64,000 nt of DNA from Pandoraea eparura (lineage in GTDB: Bacteria; Pseudomonadota; Gammaproteobacteria; Burkholderiales; Burkholderiaceae): NCBI RefSeq assembly GCF_902459725.1, contig NZ_CABPSH010000002.1, forward strand, positions 310,001-374,000. The letters are read 5' to 3'. The number at the start of each line of letters is the position of its first letter. The first letter of the stretch is position 1. The position numbers and the translations under genes were made by a program. This document shows positions 26,767-36,126 of this stretch, piece after piece. The notes under the pieces are model-generated. The model was not told the origin of the DNA. It searched no databases and saw only the letters and a list, made by a program, of their open reading frames with translations.

Positions 26767-27639
26767 GTGGCGAGTCGTGACTTCAGTGAGCGTGACCTGC
26801 GCTCGTTGCGCATCTTCTGTGCGGTGGCTCAGGCCAGCGGCTTTGCTGCGGCGGAGAAGCAACTGAACATGTCGAAGGCGTCGATCAGCCGGCACATCCG
26901 CGAGGTCGAGGAGACGCTGGGCACCCGCCTGTGCGAGCGTGGGCCGTCGGGCTTTGTTCTCACGCATGCGGGGAAGGTCGCGCTGGAACTTGCGCGTGAC
27001 GCGCTGAAGTCGCTGGAGCGCATACGCCCCGAGATCGATGCGGTACGCGGTGTGCTCTCGGGCACGTTGTCCATCGGTATGGTCGAGCACGTCGTGTCGG
27101 ATGTCGGTTGCCATATCCCCGAAGCGCTGGCCGCGCTCAAGGCGCAGGCGCCCGACGTGAAGGTCGAACTGACGGTCATGACGTTCAACGAACTCGACCT
27201 CGCATTGCGCGAGCGCCGGGTACAGATTGCAATTCGCGGGATGTACCGCCGCGAAGCCGGATTTCACTACCAGCCGCTGTTTATCGAGCGTCACCGCTTG
27301 TACGTCGCTCGGCATCGAATCAAAGAGGCGTCGACGCTACCCCTTGTGTACCGCAGTCAGCCGTTTGTCCATGAGGCGCTCAATTCGCTGGGGCTGACGC
27401 GAGGACCGACGGCGTCGGGGCTGGAGGCCGTCGCCATGCTGGTGCTCTCGGGACATTACGTCGGCCTGTTGCCGCAGTATTACGCCGCCCTGTTTTCAAA
27501 GCGCCATGCACTGGCCCAGGTACCGGCAGGCCCTGAGTACGAAAACGCCATCAGTGCCATCACGGAAGCGTCGCGCCCCAGAACTCGCGCGCTGGAGTTA
27601 TTTCTCGATTTGCTGGCACAGTTCCATCCGCGCGAGTGA
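26767..27639 (+). CDS. LysR-family transcriptional regulator
   Basis: 291-residue LysR protein. The N-terminal helix-turn-helix is FCAVAQASGFAAAEKQLNMS followed by ASISRHIREVEETLGTRLCE; the rest is a periplasmic-binding-like effector domain. The GTG at 26767 has GGGAG seven bases upstream. It is divergent from the ABC/ureohydrolase/RidA module and next to a perfect inverted repeat, so it is the likely inducer-dependent activator of that module. Confidence 0.92.
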   Translation: MASRDFSERDLRSLRIFCAVAQASGFAAAEKQLNMSKASISRHIREVEETLGTRLCERGPSGFVLTHAGKVALELARDALKSLERIRPEIDAVRGVLSGTLSIGMVEHVVSDVGCHIPEALAALKAQAPDVKVELTVMTFNELDLALRERRVQIAIRGMYRREAGFHYQPLFIERHRLYVARHRIKEASTLPLVYRSQPFVHEALNSLGLTRGPTASGLEAVAMLVLSGHYVGLLPQYYAALFSKRHALAQVPAGPEYENAISAITEASRPRTRALELFLDLLAQFHPRE

Positions 27640-28022
27640 GGCAGGGATGAACGTTCAACGGCCTGGCGGTCAATCGGCACTTCGTCGCGCGGCGCATTCG
27701 AAAAAAATTTTCTCGAATTTCCACGTTTCGTCCCAGCTGTCAAAACGATCACAAGATGCCGGCAAACCGCCGTCCGACGGGCACGATCATTATGCTGCAA
27801 CGCAACAATCAACGCGATTGTTTCGATATTCACAATAATCGATTCTGCGTTCAGGCATTGTCTGTCGGTGCCCACACCCGCTATAGTGGCCCCGCCCCCG
27901 CGACGCGTTGCCTGCTGGTGCCTTTCGGATAGTCTGTTCCGCAGGGCCGAGCGCATCCGCGTCATGTTGCAAACGTAGTGATTGATGCGATGCCCCCATC
28001 GCCATTAGAAATGAGAGACACA
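27640..28022. other. Regulatory gap upstream of KgtP-like symporter
   Basis: About 380 bases with no recognisable gene. It contains ATTCGA-N11-TCGAAT (27696-27718) with A and T runs in the spacer, the palindrome TGAACGTTCA near 27648-27660, and A+T-rich sequence at 27815-27845 that may hold the promoter. Confidence 0.45.
27696..27718. promoter_or_regulatory. Inverted repeat ATTCGA-N11-TCGAAT
   Basis: Perfect 6-base arms with an 11-base A/T-rich spacer, between a LysR gene and the KgtP-like gene. It could be a T-N11-A type LysR site or a weak terminator of the LysR gene. Confidence 0.4.
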
Positions 28023-29330
28023 GTGACTACCAACGCCACCCTGGCCACCCAGCCCCCCACCCCGGAAGAAATCCGCAAGCGCGTTTTCGCGATCGTCGCG
28101 GCATCGTCCGGGAATCTGGTCGAGTGGTTCGACTTCTACATCTATGCGTTCTGCGCGATTTACTTCGCGCCGGCGTTCTTCCCGAGTGCCAATCCCACCG
28201 CGCAGTTGCTCAACACCGCGGGCGTGTTTGCGGCCGGCTTCCTGATGCGCCCCATCGGCGGCTGGATCTTTGGCCGCATCGCCGACCGTAATGGCCGCAA
28301 GAACTCGATGGTCATCTCGGTGATGATGATGTGCTTCGGCTCGCTGCTCATCGCGGCGCTCCCGACGCACGCCAGCATCGGCAACTGGGCCCCGGCACTG
28401 TTGCTGGTGGCACGCCTGCTGCAAGGCCTGTCGGTCGGTGGCGAATACGGCACGACGGCGACGTACATGAGTGAAGTGGCGCTCAAGGGCCGTCGCGGCT
28501 TCTTCTCGTCGTTCCAATATGTCACGCTCATCGGCGGCCAACTGCTCGCCGTGCTCGTGGTGGTGATTCTCCAGCAACTGCTCAGCGAGGTTGAACTCAA
28601 GGCGTGGGGCTGGCGTATTCCGTTCGTGGTCGGCGCAATCACCGCGGTCGTTGCCTTGCTGCTGCGTCGCACGCTGCACGAAACGTCGACGAGCGCGAGC
28701 CGCAACAGCAGCGAAGCCGGGTCGATCACGGGGCTGTTCCGCCATCACAAGGCCGCGTTTTTCACGGTGCTCGGCTATACGGCCGGCGGCTCACTGATCT
28801 TCTACACCTTCACCACGTACATGCAGAAGTACCTGGTGAACACGGCAGGCATGCCGATCAAGACGGCCAGCTACATCATGACCGGCTGCCTGTTCGTCTA
28901 CATGTGCATGCAGCCGATCTTCGGCATGCTGTCCGACAAGATCGGCCGCCGCAACAACATGCTGCTCTTCAGCGCGCTCGGCGCCATTGCCACGGTGCCG
29001 ATTCTCACGACGCTCAAGACGGTACAAAGCCCGACGGCAGCGTTTGTCCTGATTTGCGTGGCGCTGGCGATTGTGAGTTTCTACACGTCGATCAGCGGTA
29101 TCGTGAAGGCCGAAATGTTCCCGATCGAAGTGCGCGCGCTCGGCGTGGGCCTGGCCTATGCCGTGGCCAATGCCATCTTCGGCGGTTCGGCTGAATATGT
29201 CGCGCTCGGCCTCAAGAAGGCGGGCATGGAGCCGACGTTCTACTGGTACGTGACCGGCATGATGGTGCTGGCGTTCCTCGTCAGTCTGCGCTTGCCGCGT
29301 CAGGCGAAGTACCTGCAACACGAGCACTGA
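28023..29330 (+). CDS. MFS transporter, KgtP-like dicarboxylate:H+ symporter
   Basis: About 435-residue MHS transporter resembling the alpha-ketoglutarate permease Kgt[28 protein letters not shown] in two overlapping helix-1 segments, [28 protein letters not shown] and [11 protein letters not shown]. It probably imports 2-oxoglutarate or a related acid. GTG 28023 is preferred because GAGAGA is four bases upstream; ATG 28011 is in frame and possible. It stands alone between LysR genes. Confidence 0.9.
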   Translation: MTTNATLATQPPTPEEIRKRVFAIVAASSGNLVEWFDFYIYAFCAIYFAPAFFPSANPTAQLLNTAGVFAAGFLMRPIGGWIFGRIADRNGRKNSMVISVMMMCFGSLLIAALPTHASIGNWAPALLLVARLLQGLSVGGEYGTTATYMSEVALKGRRGFFSSFQYVTLIGGQLLAVLVVVILQQLLSEVELKAWGWRIPFVVGAITAVVALLLRRTLHETSTSASRNSSEAGSITGLFRHHKAAFFTVLGYTAGGSLIFYTFTTYMQKYLVNTAGMPIKTASYIMTGCLFVYMCMQPIFGMLSDKIGRRNNMLLFSALGAIATVPILTTLKTVQSPTAAFVLICVALAIVSFYTSISGIVKAEMFPIEVRALGVGLAYAVANAIFGGSAEYVALGLKKAGMEPTFYWYVTGMMVLAFLVSLRLPRQAKYLQHEH

Positions 29331-29358
29331 TCGGGCACATCGAGGGGCGGCGCGCGCA

Positions 29359-30267
29359 TCAGGCGTCGTCTCCCGATGCCTGACGCTCGATCTGCCAAAT
29401 GGCGTCGAGCACCGGGTGCGGTTGGTGCCGGCGCCGGTAGAGCGCAATATCGAAGCCAATCTGCCATTCCTTGCCCCCCACGATGGCGAGCGTGCCGCGC
29501 GCAATGTCGTCGGCCACCAGGCGTTGCGGCAGCCAGGCGATACCGGCGCCGCGCCGCGCCATCGCCAGAATGGCCTCGTACGAATCGGCCTGATACACAG
29601 GCTTGAGCGTGGGACGGGTTGCCATCTCGGCCAGATGACGGGCCAACACGGCCCGCAACGTCAACGTGCGGGAAAACGCCAGCCAGGGAATCGGCGACGG
29701 CCCGGCCGCCAGCCGATAGGTGGCGCGCCCCTTGGCATCGAGCGCGCTCACCGGCACCAGCACTTCACGCGCCACACTCAACCAGTCGTAACGCTCCTGA
29801 TCGATGAGCAGCCGCGTGTGCGCGCTGGAATACACGATGAGCAGATCGACCTCGCCTGCCGCCAGCCGCAGAATGGCTTCCTCGGCACCGCCCGTGGACA
29901 GGGTCGCGGTGAAGAAGCCGATGCGCGAGACCGCCTCGTCGTACCAATCCGGAAAGAAGGTGGCGGCCAGGGTTCGGCCCGTGGCGATCTTCAGATTGTT
30001 TTCGAGCGTGGGCGCGGCGTCCTGTAACTGCGTGCGAGCGCCGTGGAGAATGTCGAGCGCGTTGGTGGCCGCATCGAGAAACACGGTGCCGGCAGCGGTC
30101 AGTTCAAGCGGTTTGCTGCGCTCGACGAGTTGCGTGCCGACCCATTCCTCCAGGGCACGGATGCGTCGCCCGAAGGCCGGGTGCGTGACGAAACGGTTCT
30201 CCGCCGCTCGCGTGAAACTGCGCGTGCGCGCCAGTTCGACGAAGTCTTCCAGCCATCGCAGTTGCAT
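29359..30267 (-). CDS. LysR-family transcriptional regulator
   Basis: 302-residue LysR protein starting MQLRWLEDFVELARTRSFTR. The helix-turn-helix carries the variant RFVTHPAFGRRIRALEEWVG, as in the regulator group that begins QLRWLEDF. The C-terminal effector domain is complete. It is convergent with the KgtP-like symporter and 53 bases downstream of ruvA on the same strand. Its target cannot be told; the symporter is one candidate. Confidence 0.9.
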   Translation of the reverse strand: MQLRWLEDFVELARTRSFTRAAENRFVTHPAFGRRIRALEEWVGTQLVERSKPLELTAAGTVFLDAATNALDILHGARTQLQDAAPTLENNLKIATGRTLAATFFPDWYDEAVSRIGFFTATLSTGGAEEAILRLAAGEVDLLIVYSSAHTRLLIDQERYDWLSVAREVLVPVSALDAKGRATYRLAAGPSPIPWLAFSRTLTLRAVLARHLAEMATRPTLKPVYQADSYEAILAMARRGAGIAWLPQRLVADDIARGTLAIVGGKEWQIGFDIALYRRRHQPHPVLDAIWQIERQASGDDA

Positions 30268-30320
30268 GCCACCTCCTCACTGGCTCCCTGCGGCCTCGAC
30301 GAGGCCGGTTCGTATTGCGC

Positions 30321-30902
30321 TCAGGCCTTGGAGAGCGACTTAAGCGCGTGCTTGATGCCGTCGGATACGCTCGTGCCGTCCGGCACGCTCTTGACGGCGG
30401 CAAGCGCCTCCTTGTCGGAGTAGCCCAGCGCGAGCAATGCATTGACGACGTCGCTCTTGTGGTCGTGCGGTGTGACCGCGCCGGGCACCGTGCCCAGTTG
30501 CGCGCCGAGCTTGCCCTTGAGTTCGAGCAGCAAACGCTCGGCCGTCTTCTTGCCGATGCCGGGGATCTTGGTCAGCCGCCCCGACTCCTGGAGCGTGACG
30601 GCCTGCGCGATGTCCGCGACGCTCATGCCCGAGAGAATGGCGAGTGCAGTGCGGGCACCCACGCCGGAGATCTTGAGCAGTTCGCGAAAGGTATTGCGCT
30701 CGTCGGGCGAGCCGAAGCCGAACAGCAGTTGGGCGTCTTCGCGCACGATGAACTGGGTGAGCAGCGTTACGCGCTCGCCGAGGTTCGGCAGGTTGAAGAA
30801 GGTGCTCATCGGCACCGAGATTTCATAGCCCACGCCCTGGCAATCGACCAGGATGTGCGGCGGATTCTTTTCCAGCAACGTGCCGGAGATGCGGCCAATC
30901 AT
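30321..30902 (-). CDS. ruvA: Holliday junction branch migration protein RuvA
   Basis: 193-residue RuvA, the usual full length. The OB-fold N-terminus [20 protein letters not shown] is followed by the tandem helix-hairpin-helix segments [16 protein letters not shown] and [20 protein letters not shown]. The C-terminal domain III contacts RuvB ([20 protein letters not shown]). RuvA tetramers hold the four-way junction while RuvB drives branch migration in recombinational repair. Unusually, neither ruvB nor ruvC is adjacent: the flanking genes on both sides encode LysR regulators. Confidence 0.96.
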   Translation of the reverse strand: MIGRISGTLLEKNPPHILVDCQGVGYEISVPMSTFFNLPNLGERVTLLTQFIVREDAQLLFGFGSPDERNTFRELLKISGVGARTALAILSGMSVADIAQAVTLQESGRLTKIPGIGKKTAERLLLELKGKLGAQLGTVPGAVTPHDHKSDVVNALLALGYSDKEALAAVKSVPDGTSVSDGIKHALKSLSKA

Positions 30903-30975
30903 TGACGCCCCGAGAGAGTGACTTCGACAGGCGGCAAGTGTAGCAGCCGCCAGCCCGGCAACGCGTTCGGCAAGC

Positions 30976-31926
30976 TCATCCGTCCCCTTCGACGCCCGCG
31001 ACCGCGTCGCCCGTCGAGCGTCTTGCCGCGCTGCGCAGGCAGTCGAGCGCCGCCGCCACCGCGGCCCGGTTCGCGCCATCGTCGCGCCAATACATCGAGA
31101 TCGCCCCGAACCCCGCCAGCCGCAACGGCACGATACGCAGGGCACCAAGCGCCTGCAAGCGGCTTGCCGTACGGTGCGATGCCAGGCCGATCATGTCGCT
31201 GTTGTTGAGCAGCGTGAGATTGAGAATCGTAGAGTTCGACTCGACGGTGTCGTTCGGCAATGGATATCCGGCCTCCGCGAGCGCCGCCTCCAGCGCGTTG
31301 CGAATCGGCGTGCCGCGCGGCCAGACCACCCAGCGGTAACGCTGCATGTCGGGCCAGTCCACCTTGTCGAGCGAGAAGACCGGATGGCGCGCGCGCGCGA
31401 CGAAATGCAGCGGCTCCAGATACAGCGCCTCGGCGCGAACATTGCGATCCTGCAGTTCCGGCGCCGAGCGCCCGACGACGATGTCGATCTCGCTGTGCGC
31501 GAGCTGATTCATCAGCCGGTCCATCGTGTTCTCGATCACACGCGCCTGCACACGGGGCATGCGCTGCAGGAGCAGCAGCATCGCGAGCGGCACCGTGTCC
31601 GCCGACGACGCCCCCGACGTGCCGATCGCCACCAGCCCGCTACCGCCCTCGCGCATGGCGTCGAGATCGTCGCGCGCCGTGTCGAGCTGCGCTTCGATCC
31701 GACGGGCATGCTGGATCAGGGATTCTCCGTAGGCTGTGGGTCGCAAGCCCCGTGCCTGCCGCTCGAACAACGGCAGGCCAATGTCCTCCTCCAAATCCTT
31801 GAGCCACTTCGACAAACCGGGCTGCGTCGTGTTGAGCAATGTCGCGGATTGGCTCATGTTGCCAGTCTCCGCGAGGGTCAGCAGCATCTGCAGGTTGCGC
31901 AGACGCAAGCGGTGGGTCCAGTCCAT
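30976..31926 (-). CDS. LysR-family regulator of the gentisate operon
   Basis: 316-residue LysR protein. The helix-turn-helix is [20 protein letters not shown] followed by [20 protein letters not shown]; the effector domain contains [22 protein letters not shown] 31926 follows GGAGACTGTGT; a longer reading to 32010 would run over the likely operator. Divergent from gentisate dioxygenase, with CCATAC-N8-GTATGG between, so it probably activates the 3-hydroxybenzoate/gentisate operon. Confidence 0.9.
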   Translation of the reverse strand: MDWTHRLRLRNLQMLLTLAETGNMSQSATLLNTTQPGLSKWLKDLEEDIGLPLFERQARGLRPTAYGESLIQHARRIEAQLDTARDDLDAMREGGSGLVAIGTSGASSADTVPLAMLLLLQRMPRVQARVIENTMDRLMNQLAHSEIDIVVGRSAPELQDRNVRAEALYLEPLHFVARARHPVFSLDKVDWPDMQRYRWVVWPRGTPIRNALEAALAEAGYPLPNDTVESNSTILNLTLLNNSDMIGLASHRTASRLQALGALRIVPLRLAGFGAISMYWRDDGANRAAVAAALDCLRSAARRSTGDAVAGVEGDG

Positions 31927-31972
31927 ACACAGTCTCCAGGCACCTTTGCGATGCCCTAAAGCACGCCCCGAC

Positions 31973-31992
31973 CCATACAATTTTTCGTATGG
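31973..31992. promoter_or_regulatory. Putative LysR operator of gentisate operon
   Basis: CCATAC-AATTTTTC-GTATGG is a perfect 6-8-6 inverted repeat with an A/T-rich centre, 47 bases upstream of the LysR start and 129 bases upstream of the dioxygenase start. Position and symmetry fit a LysR recognition site (an ATAC...GTAT core). Confidence 0.75.
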
Positions 31993-32120
31993 ATCCGATG
32001 ATTTATTCATTTCAAAGAATATGTCTCGCCGAGTATAACGCTACTCATAGACCCGCAAGCCCTCGTCAGCCAAGCGTTTCCGACGCGTTGACCGGGCCCC
32101 ACACCGACACGGAGACACGC

Positions 32121-33158
32121 ATGTCTGCACGCGCCCCCAGCGCCGAACGCGCCGCCTATTACGAACACATCGGCCGCAACCACATGGCCCCGCTGTGGGA
32201 ATCGCTGCACAGCCTCGTACCCCCGCAGCCGCGCCCGCGTGTGGTGCCTGCCATCTGGAAATACAACGACGTGCGCCCGCTGGTGATGGAAGCGGGATGC
32301 GTCATCAGCGCCGAAGAGGCCGTGCGTCGCGTGCTGGTCTTGCAGAACCCGGGAACGCCGGGATCGTCGAGCATCACGGGCTCGCTCTATGCCGGGCTGC
32401 AACTCATTCTGCCGGGCGAGATCGCGCCGAGCCACCGTCATACGCAATCGGCCCTGCGCTTCATCGTGGAAGGCTGCGGCGCGTGGACGGCCGTGAACGG
32501 CGAGCGCACCACGATGCACCCCGGTGACTTCATCATCACCCCGTCGTGGACATGGCACGACCACGGCAACCCGGTGGACGGCGAGCCGGTCGTGTGGCTC
32601 GACGGCCTCGACATCCCGCTCGTGCAGTACTTCGACGCCGGCTTTGCCGAGAACTACCCCGAGTCGCAACAGCCGGTGCAGCGCCCCGAAGGCGACAGCT
32701 TCGCGCGCTACGGCTACAACATGCTGCCGGTGCATCACAAGGTCAGCGATCCGACCTCGCCGATCTTCAGCTATCCGTATGCCCGCTCGCGGGAAGCACT
32801 CGACACGCTGTACCGCAACGGCGAACTCGATCCGTGGGACGGCATCAAGCTGCGCTATGTGAATCCGGCGACCGGCGGCTGGCCGATGCCGACCATGGCG
32901 ACGTTTATGCAATACCTGCCCGCAGGCTTCCAGGGCAAGACCTATCGCAGCACCGATGCGACGGTGTTCTCGGTCGTCGAAGGTCACGGCACGGTGCGCA
33001 TTGGCGACGAGGTCTTCCAGTTCGAGCCGCGCGATCACTTCGTCGTGCCGTCGTGGGCGCCGGTGCAGATCGCCGCGCTCGACGACGCCGTGCTGTTCAG
33101 CTACTCGGATCGCCCAGTGCTTGCCGCCCTGAACCTGCTGCGGGAGTCGCGCACCTGA
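32121..33158 (+). CDS. Gentisate 1,2-dioxygenase
   Basis: 345-residue bicupin Fe(II) dioxygenase opening the ring of gentisate to maleylpyruvate. The N-terminal cupin carries the iron ligands in [17 protein letters not shown] and the later WHDHGN; the second cupin ([20 protein letters not shown]) is degenerate. GGAG precedes the ATG. First gene of the cluster dioxygenase, fumarylpyruvate hydrolase, maleylpyruvate isomerase, 3-hydroxybenzoate 6-hydroxylase, transporter. Its stop codon begins a 13-base repeat array. Confidence 0.94.
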   Translation: MSARAPSAERAAYYEHIGRNHMAPLWESLHSLVPPQPRPRVVPAIWKYNDVRPLVMEAGCVISAEEAVRRVLVLQNPGTPGSSSITGSLYAGLQLILPGEIAPSHRHTQSALRFIVEGCGAWTAVNGERTTMHPGDFIITPSWTWHDHGNPVDGEPVVWLDGLDIPLVQYFDAGFAENYPESQQPVQRPEGDSFARYGYNMLPVHHKVSDPTSPIFSYPYARSREALDTLYRNGELDPWDGIKLRYVNPATGGWPMPTMATFMQYLPAGFQGKTYRSTDATVFSVVEGHGTVRIGDEVFQFEPRDHFVVPSWAPVQIAALDDAVLFSYSDRPVLAALNLLRESRT

Positions 33159-33208
33159 GTCGAGCACTCGAGTTGCACGCCCGCGTTGCAAGCCCGAGTT
33201 GCACGCCT
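33157..33208. repeat. 13-base tandem repeat at a stop codon
   Basis: Four 13-base units start inside the gentisate dioxygenase stop codon: GAGTCGAGCACTC, GAGTTGCACGCCC, GCGTTGCAAGCCC, GAGTTGCACGCCT. They occupy the first third of the 150-base gap before the next gene. Confidence 0.75.
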
Positions 33209-33309
33209 GAAACCAGCCCAACGCTCACTTAACGGCCCTGCGTACCGCACCCCCGCATGATCTGCGTGCGCTGCCACTGTTCTCATCTTTATTCGTCGAG
33301 TCAAACCCT

Positions 33310-34008
33310 ATGTCCTTCGTCTTCACTCCGCCCGCTACCGTCGCCATTCCCGTTGTTGGCAGCACCGATCAGTTTGCCGTGCGCCGCGTGTACTGCGTTG
33401 GCCGCAACTACGCCGCGCACGCCCGCGAAATGGGCTTCGATCCCGAGCGCGAACCGCCGTTCTTCTTCTGCAAGCCGGCCGATGCCGTGCTGCCGGTGGC
33501 CTACGGCGAGACGCTCACGTTGAAGTATCCCGCGCAGACGACCAACTACCACTACGAAGCCGAACTGGTCGCGGTGATCGGCAAGGCGGGGTCGGACATT
33601 GCGCTCGAGCAGGCGCTCGAGCATGTCTGGGGCTACGCCGTGGGTCTCGATATGACGCGCCGCGACCTGCAGATGAAGATGCGCGAAATGGGCCGTCCGT
33701 GGGAAATCGGCAAGGCCTTCGACGCCTCGGCCCCGATCGGCCCGATTCATCCGGTGTCGAGCGTCGGTCATATCGAGAAGGCGGCAATCTCGCTGACGGT
33801 CGACGGCGTGCAAAAACAGAAGAGCGACATCACGCATCTGATCTGGTCGGTGGCGGAAACGGTCTCGTACCTGTCGCAGTTCTTCCGTCTGGAGCCGGGC
33901 GACCTGATCTACACCGGCACGCCTGAAGGCGTGGGCCCGGTCAAGGCCGGAGAGACGATGGTCACCGCCGTGGAAGGTCTCGGCGAGATCACCGTGCGCG
34001 TGATCTGA
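33310..34008 (+). CDS. Fumarylpyruvate hydrolase (FAH family)
   Basis: 232-residue fumarylacetoacetase-fold hydrolase splitting fumarylpyruvate into fumarate and pyruvate, the last step of the gentisate pathway. Family motifs: VYCVGRNYAAHAREMG, FFFCKPADAVL, NYHYEAELVAVIGK with metal-binding acids, and GDLIYTGTPEGVGPV. The ribosome site is weak. It is followed after nine bases by the isomerase gene, which places it in the gentisate rather than tyrosine pathway. Confidence 0.93.
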   Translation: MSFVFTPPATVAIPVVGSTDQFAVRRVYCVGRNYAAHAREMGFDPEREPPFFFCKPADAVLPVAYGETLTLKYPAQTTNYHYEAELVAVIGKAGSDIALEQALEHVWGYAVGLDMTRRDLQMKMREMGRPWEIGKAFDASAPIGPIHPVSSVGHIEKAAISLTVDGVQKQKSDITHLIWSVAETVSYLSQFFRLEPGDLIYTGTPEGVGPVKAGETMVTAVEGLGEITVRVI

Positions 34009-34017
34009 GGCATCGTC

Positions 34018-34659
34018 ATGCAGCTCTACAGCTTCTTCAACAGCTCGACGTCGTATCGCGTGCGCATCGCGCTCGCGCTCAAGGGGCTGGCGTTCGACAC
34101 GATTCCGGTGAATATCCGCGTCGGCGAGCATCATGCCGGCGCGTATGTCGACGAGGTCAATCCGTCGGCCGCCGTGCCCGCGCTCATCGACGGCGACTTT
34201 TCGCTGGGCCAGTCGCTCGCCATCCTCGACTATCTCGACGCGAGGTGGCCCGCGCCGCGTCTGGTGCCGCAAGACATCGAGGCACGGGCGCGCGTACTCG
34301 AACTGGCGATGCTCGTCAGTTGCGACATGCACCCGGTGAATAACCTGCGCATTCTGAAGTATCTGCAAGGCCCGCTGGGCCTCAGTGTCGAGCAGAAGAA
34401 TGCGTGGTACCGCCACTGGGTCGACGAGGGCATGGCAGGCGTGGAGCGATTGCTCGGCAAGCATGGACACGGCGCATGGTGCTTCGGCGATGCACCGACG
34501 CTTGCCGACGTCTGCCTGATTCCGCAAATCGCGAATGCCCAGCGCACGGGGTGCGACTTGTCGGCGTATCCACGAGCGATGGCGGTGTACGCGCAGGCGC
34601 AGACGCATCCCGCCTTCCTCGCGGCAGCGCCCAATCGTCAGCCGGATTACACGGCCTGA
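34018..34659 (+). CDS. maiA: Maleylpyruvate isomerase (zeta-class GST)
   Basis: 213-residue zeta-class glutathione transferase. The N-terminal signature FFNSSTSYRVRIALALKG includes the glutathione-activating Ser, and the mid-region matches maleylacetoacetate/maleylpyruvate isomerases. With glutathione it converts maleylpyruvate to fumarylpyruvate for the hydrolase encoded just upstream. Context selects maleylpyruvate rather than maleylacetoacetate. Confidence 0.92.
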   Translation: MQLYSFFNSSTSYRVRIALALKGLAFDTIPVNIRVGEHHAGAYVDEVNPSAAVPALIDGDFSLGQSLAILDYLDARWPAPRLVPQDIEARARVLELAMLVSCDMHPVNNLRILKYLQGPLGLSVEQKNAWYRHWVDEGMAGVERLLGKHGHGAWCFGDAPTLADVCLIPQIANAQRTGCDLSAYPRAMAVYAQAQTHPAFLAAAPNRQPDYTA

Positions 34660-34699
34660 CTTCCATCCAGAACGGCTGGACAGGCCGCAGGAGACAACC

Positions 34700-35917
34700 A
34701 TGAGTCAAACCTTTCAGCCCAAAGCCCTCGTCGTTGGCGGCGGCATCGGCGGCCTGGCGGCTGCCCTCGCGCTCGCCAATCAGGGCGTGCAGATCGAACT
34801 GCTGGAGCAGGCCGAGACCATCGGCGAGATCGGCGCGGGCATTCAGCTCGCCGCCAATGCGTTCGCGGCACTCGACGCCCTCGGCGTCGGTGAGGCGGCG
34901 CGCGGGCGTTCGGTCTTCACCGACCACATCACGCTGCGCGACGCCATCGACCGCAGCATCATCGCGCAAGTCGACGTCGGCGCGCCGTATCGCGAGCGCT
35001 TCGGCAATCCGTACGCCGTGATCCACCGCGCCGACATCCATCTGTCGATTCTCGAAGCAGTACAGCGCAACCCGTTGATTCAGTTCCGCACCGCGACGCG
35101 GGTCGTCTCGCTGGAACAGGACGACAAGGGCGTCACCGTCATCGACCAGCATGGCGAGCGCCACACGGCCGACGCCGTGATCGGCTGCGACGGCGTGAAG
35201 TCCGCCGTGCGCGCCGTGCTGATCGGCGACGAGCCGCGCGTGACCGGTCATGTGGTGTATCGCGCCGTGGTCGACGTCGAGAACATGCCGAAGGACTTGC
35301 AGGTCAACGCGCCGGTCGTCTGGGCCGGGCCGAACTGCCACCTCGTGCATTACCCGTTGCGCGGCGGCACGCAATACAACCTCGTGGTCACGTTCCATAG
35401 CCGTGAGCAAGAAGTCTGGGGCGTGCGCGACGGCAGCAAGGAAGAAGTGCTGTCGTACTTCGAAGGCATCGATGCGCTGCCGCACCAGATGCTCGACCGT
35501 CCGACGTCGTGGCGACGCTGGGCCACCGCCGACCGCGATCCGGTCGCGCAGTGGAGCTTCGGCCGCTCCACGATCCTGGGCGACGCCGCCCACCCGATGA
35601 CGCAGTACATCGCGCAAGGCGCCTGCCAGGCGCTCGAAGACGCCGTCACGCTCGGCGCCGCCTACGCGGCAGCAAACGGCGATTTCGTCGACGCCTTCCG
35701 CCGCTACGAGCACGCCCGCATTCCCCGCACCGCCCGCGTGCTCTACGGCGCGCGCGACATGGGCCGGGTCTACCACGCCAAGGGGGTGGATCGCTGGGTG
35801 CGCAACTCGCTGTGGAAGGGGCGCACGCAAGCGCAGTTCTACGACGCTCTGCAATGGCTACACGGCTGGCGCGCCGAGCATTGCCTGTCGCAAACCCCGT
35901 GGCTGGCTGAGGCCTGA
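34700..35917 (+). CDS. 3-Hydroxybenzoate 6-monooxygenase
   Basis: 405-residue FAD-dependent aromatic hydroxylase. FAD/NADH motifs: ALVVGGGIGGLAAALAL, DAVIGCDGVKSAVR (DG motif) and ILGDAAHPMTQYIAQGACQA. It converts 3-hydroxybenzoate to gentisate using NADH and oxygen. Salicylate hydroxylases and other group A hydroxylases share the fold, but position within a glutathione-dependent gentisate cluster favours 3-hydroxybenzoate 6-hydroxylase. GGAG precedes the ATG. A short GAGGCCT duplication spans the stop. Confidence 0.9.
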   Translation: MSQTFQPKALVVGGGIGGLAAALALANQGVQIELLEQAETIGEIGAGIQLAANAFAALDALGVGEAARGRSVFTDHITLRDAIDRSIIAQVDVGAPYRERFGNPYAVIHRADIHLSILEAVQRNPLIQFRTATRVVSLEQDDKGVTVIDQHGERHTADAVIGCDGVKSAVRAVLIGDEPRVTGHVVYRAVVDVENMPKDLQVNAPVVWAGPNCHLVHYPLRGGTQYNLVVTFHSREQEVWGVRDGSKEEVLSYFEGIDALPHQMLDRPTSWRRWATADRDPVAQWSFGRSTILGDAAHPMTQYIAQGACQALEDAVTLGAAYAAANGDFVDAFRRYEHARIPRTARVLYGARDMGRVYHAKGVDRWVRNSLWKGRTQAQFYDALQWLHGWRAEHCLSQTPWLAEA

Positions 35918-36126
35918 GGCCTAACCACGCCCCTACCTCTCGATTCACCGCCCGGCATCCGGGCATCGCGCCGCGCGACGATCCAACACCGTCGCGCGGC
36001 ACCCCCTCGCCTCGCGTCTCGCGATGCGGGGGATTGGCAGCACCCATAACAACAATCACTGCAACGCGTTTCTGCGACGACGGCCCATTAGCCGCGCCGC
36101 TTCTGGCAACCCTGAGGAGACAACCC

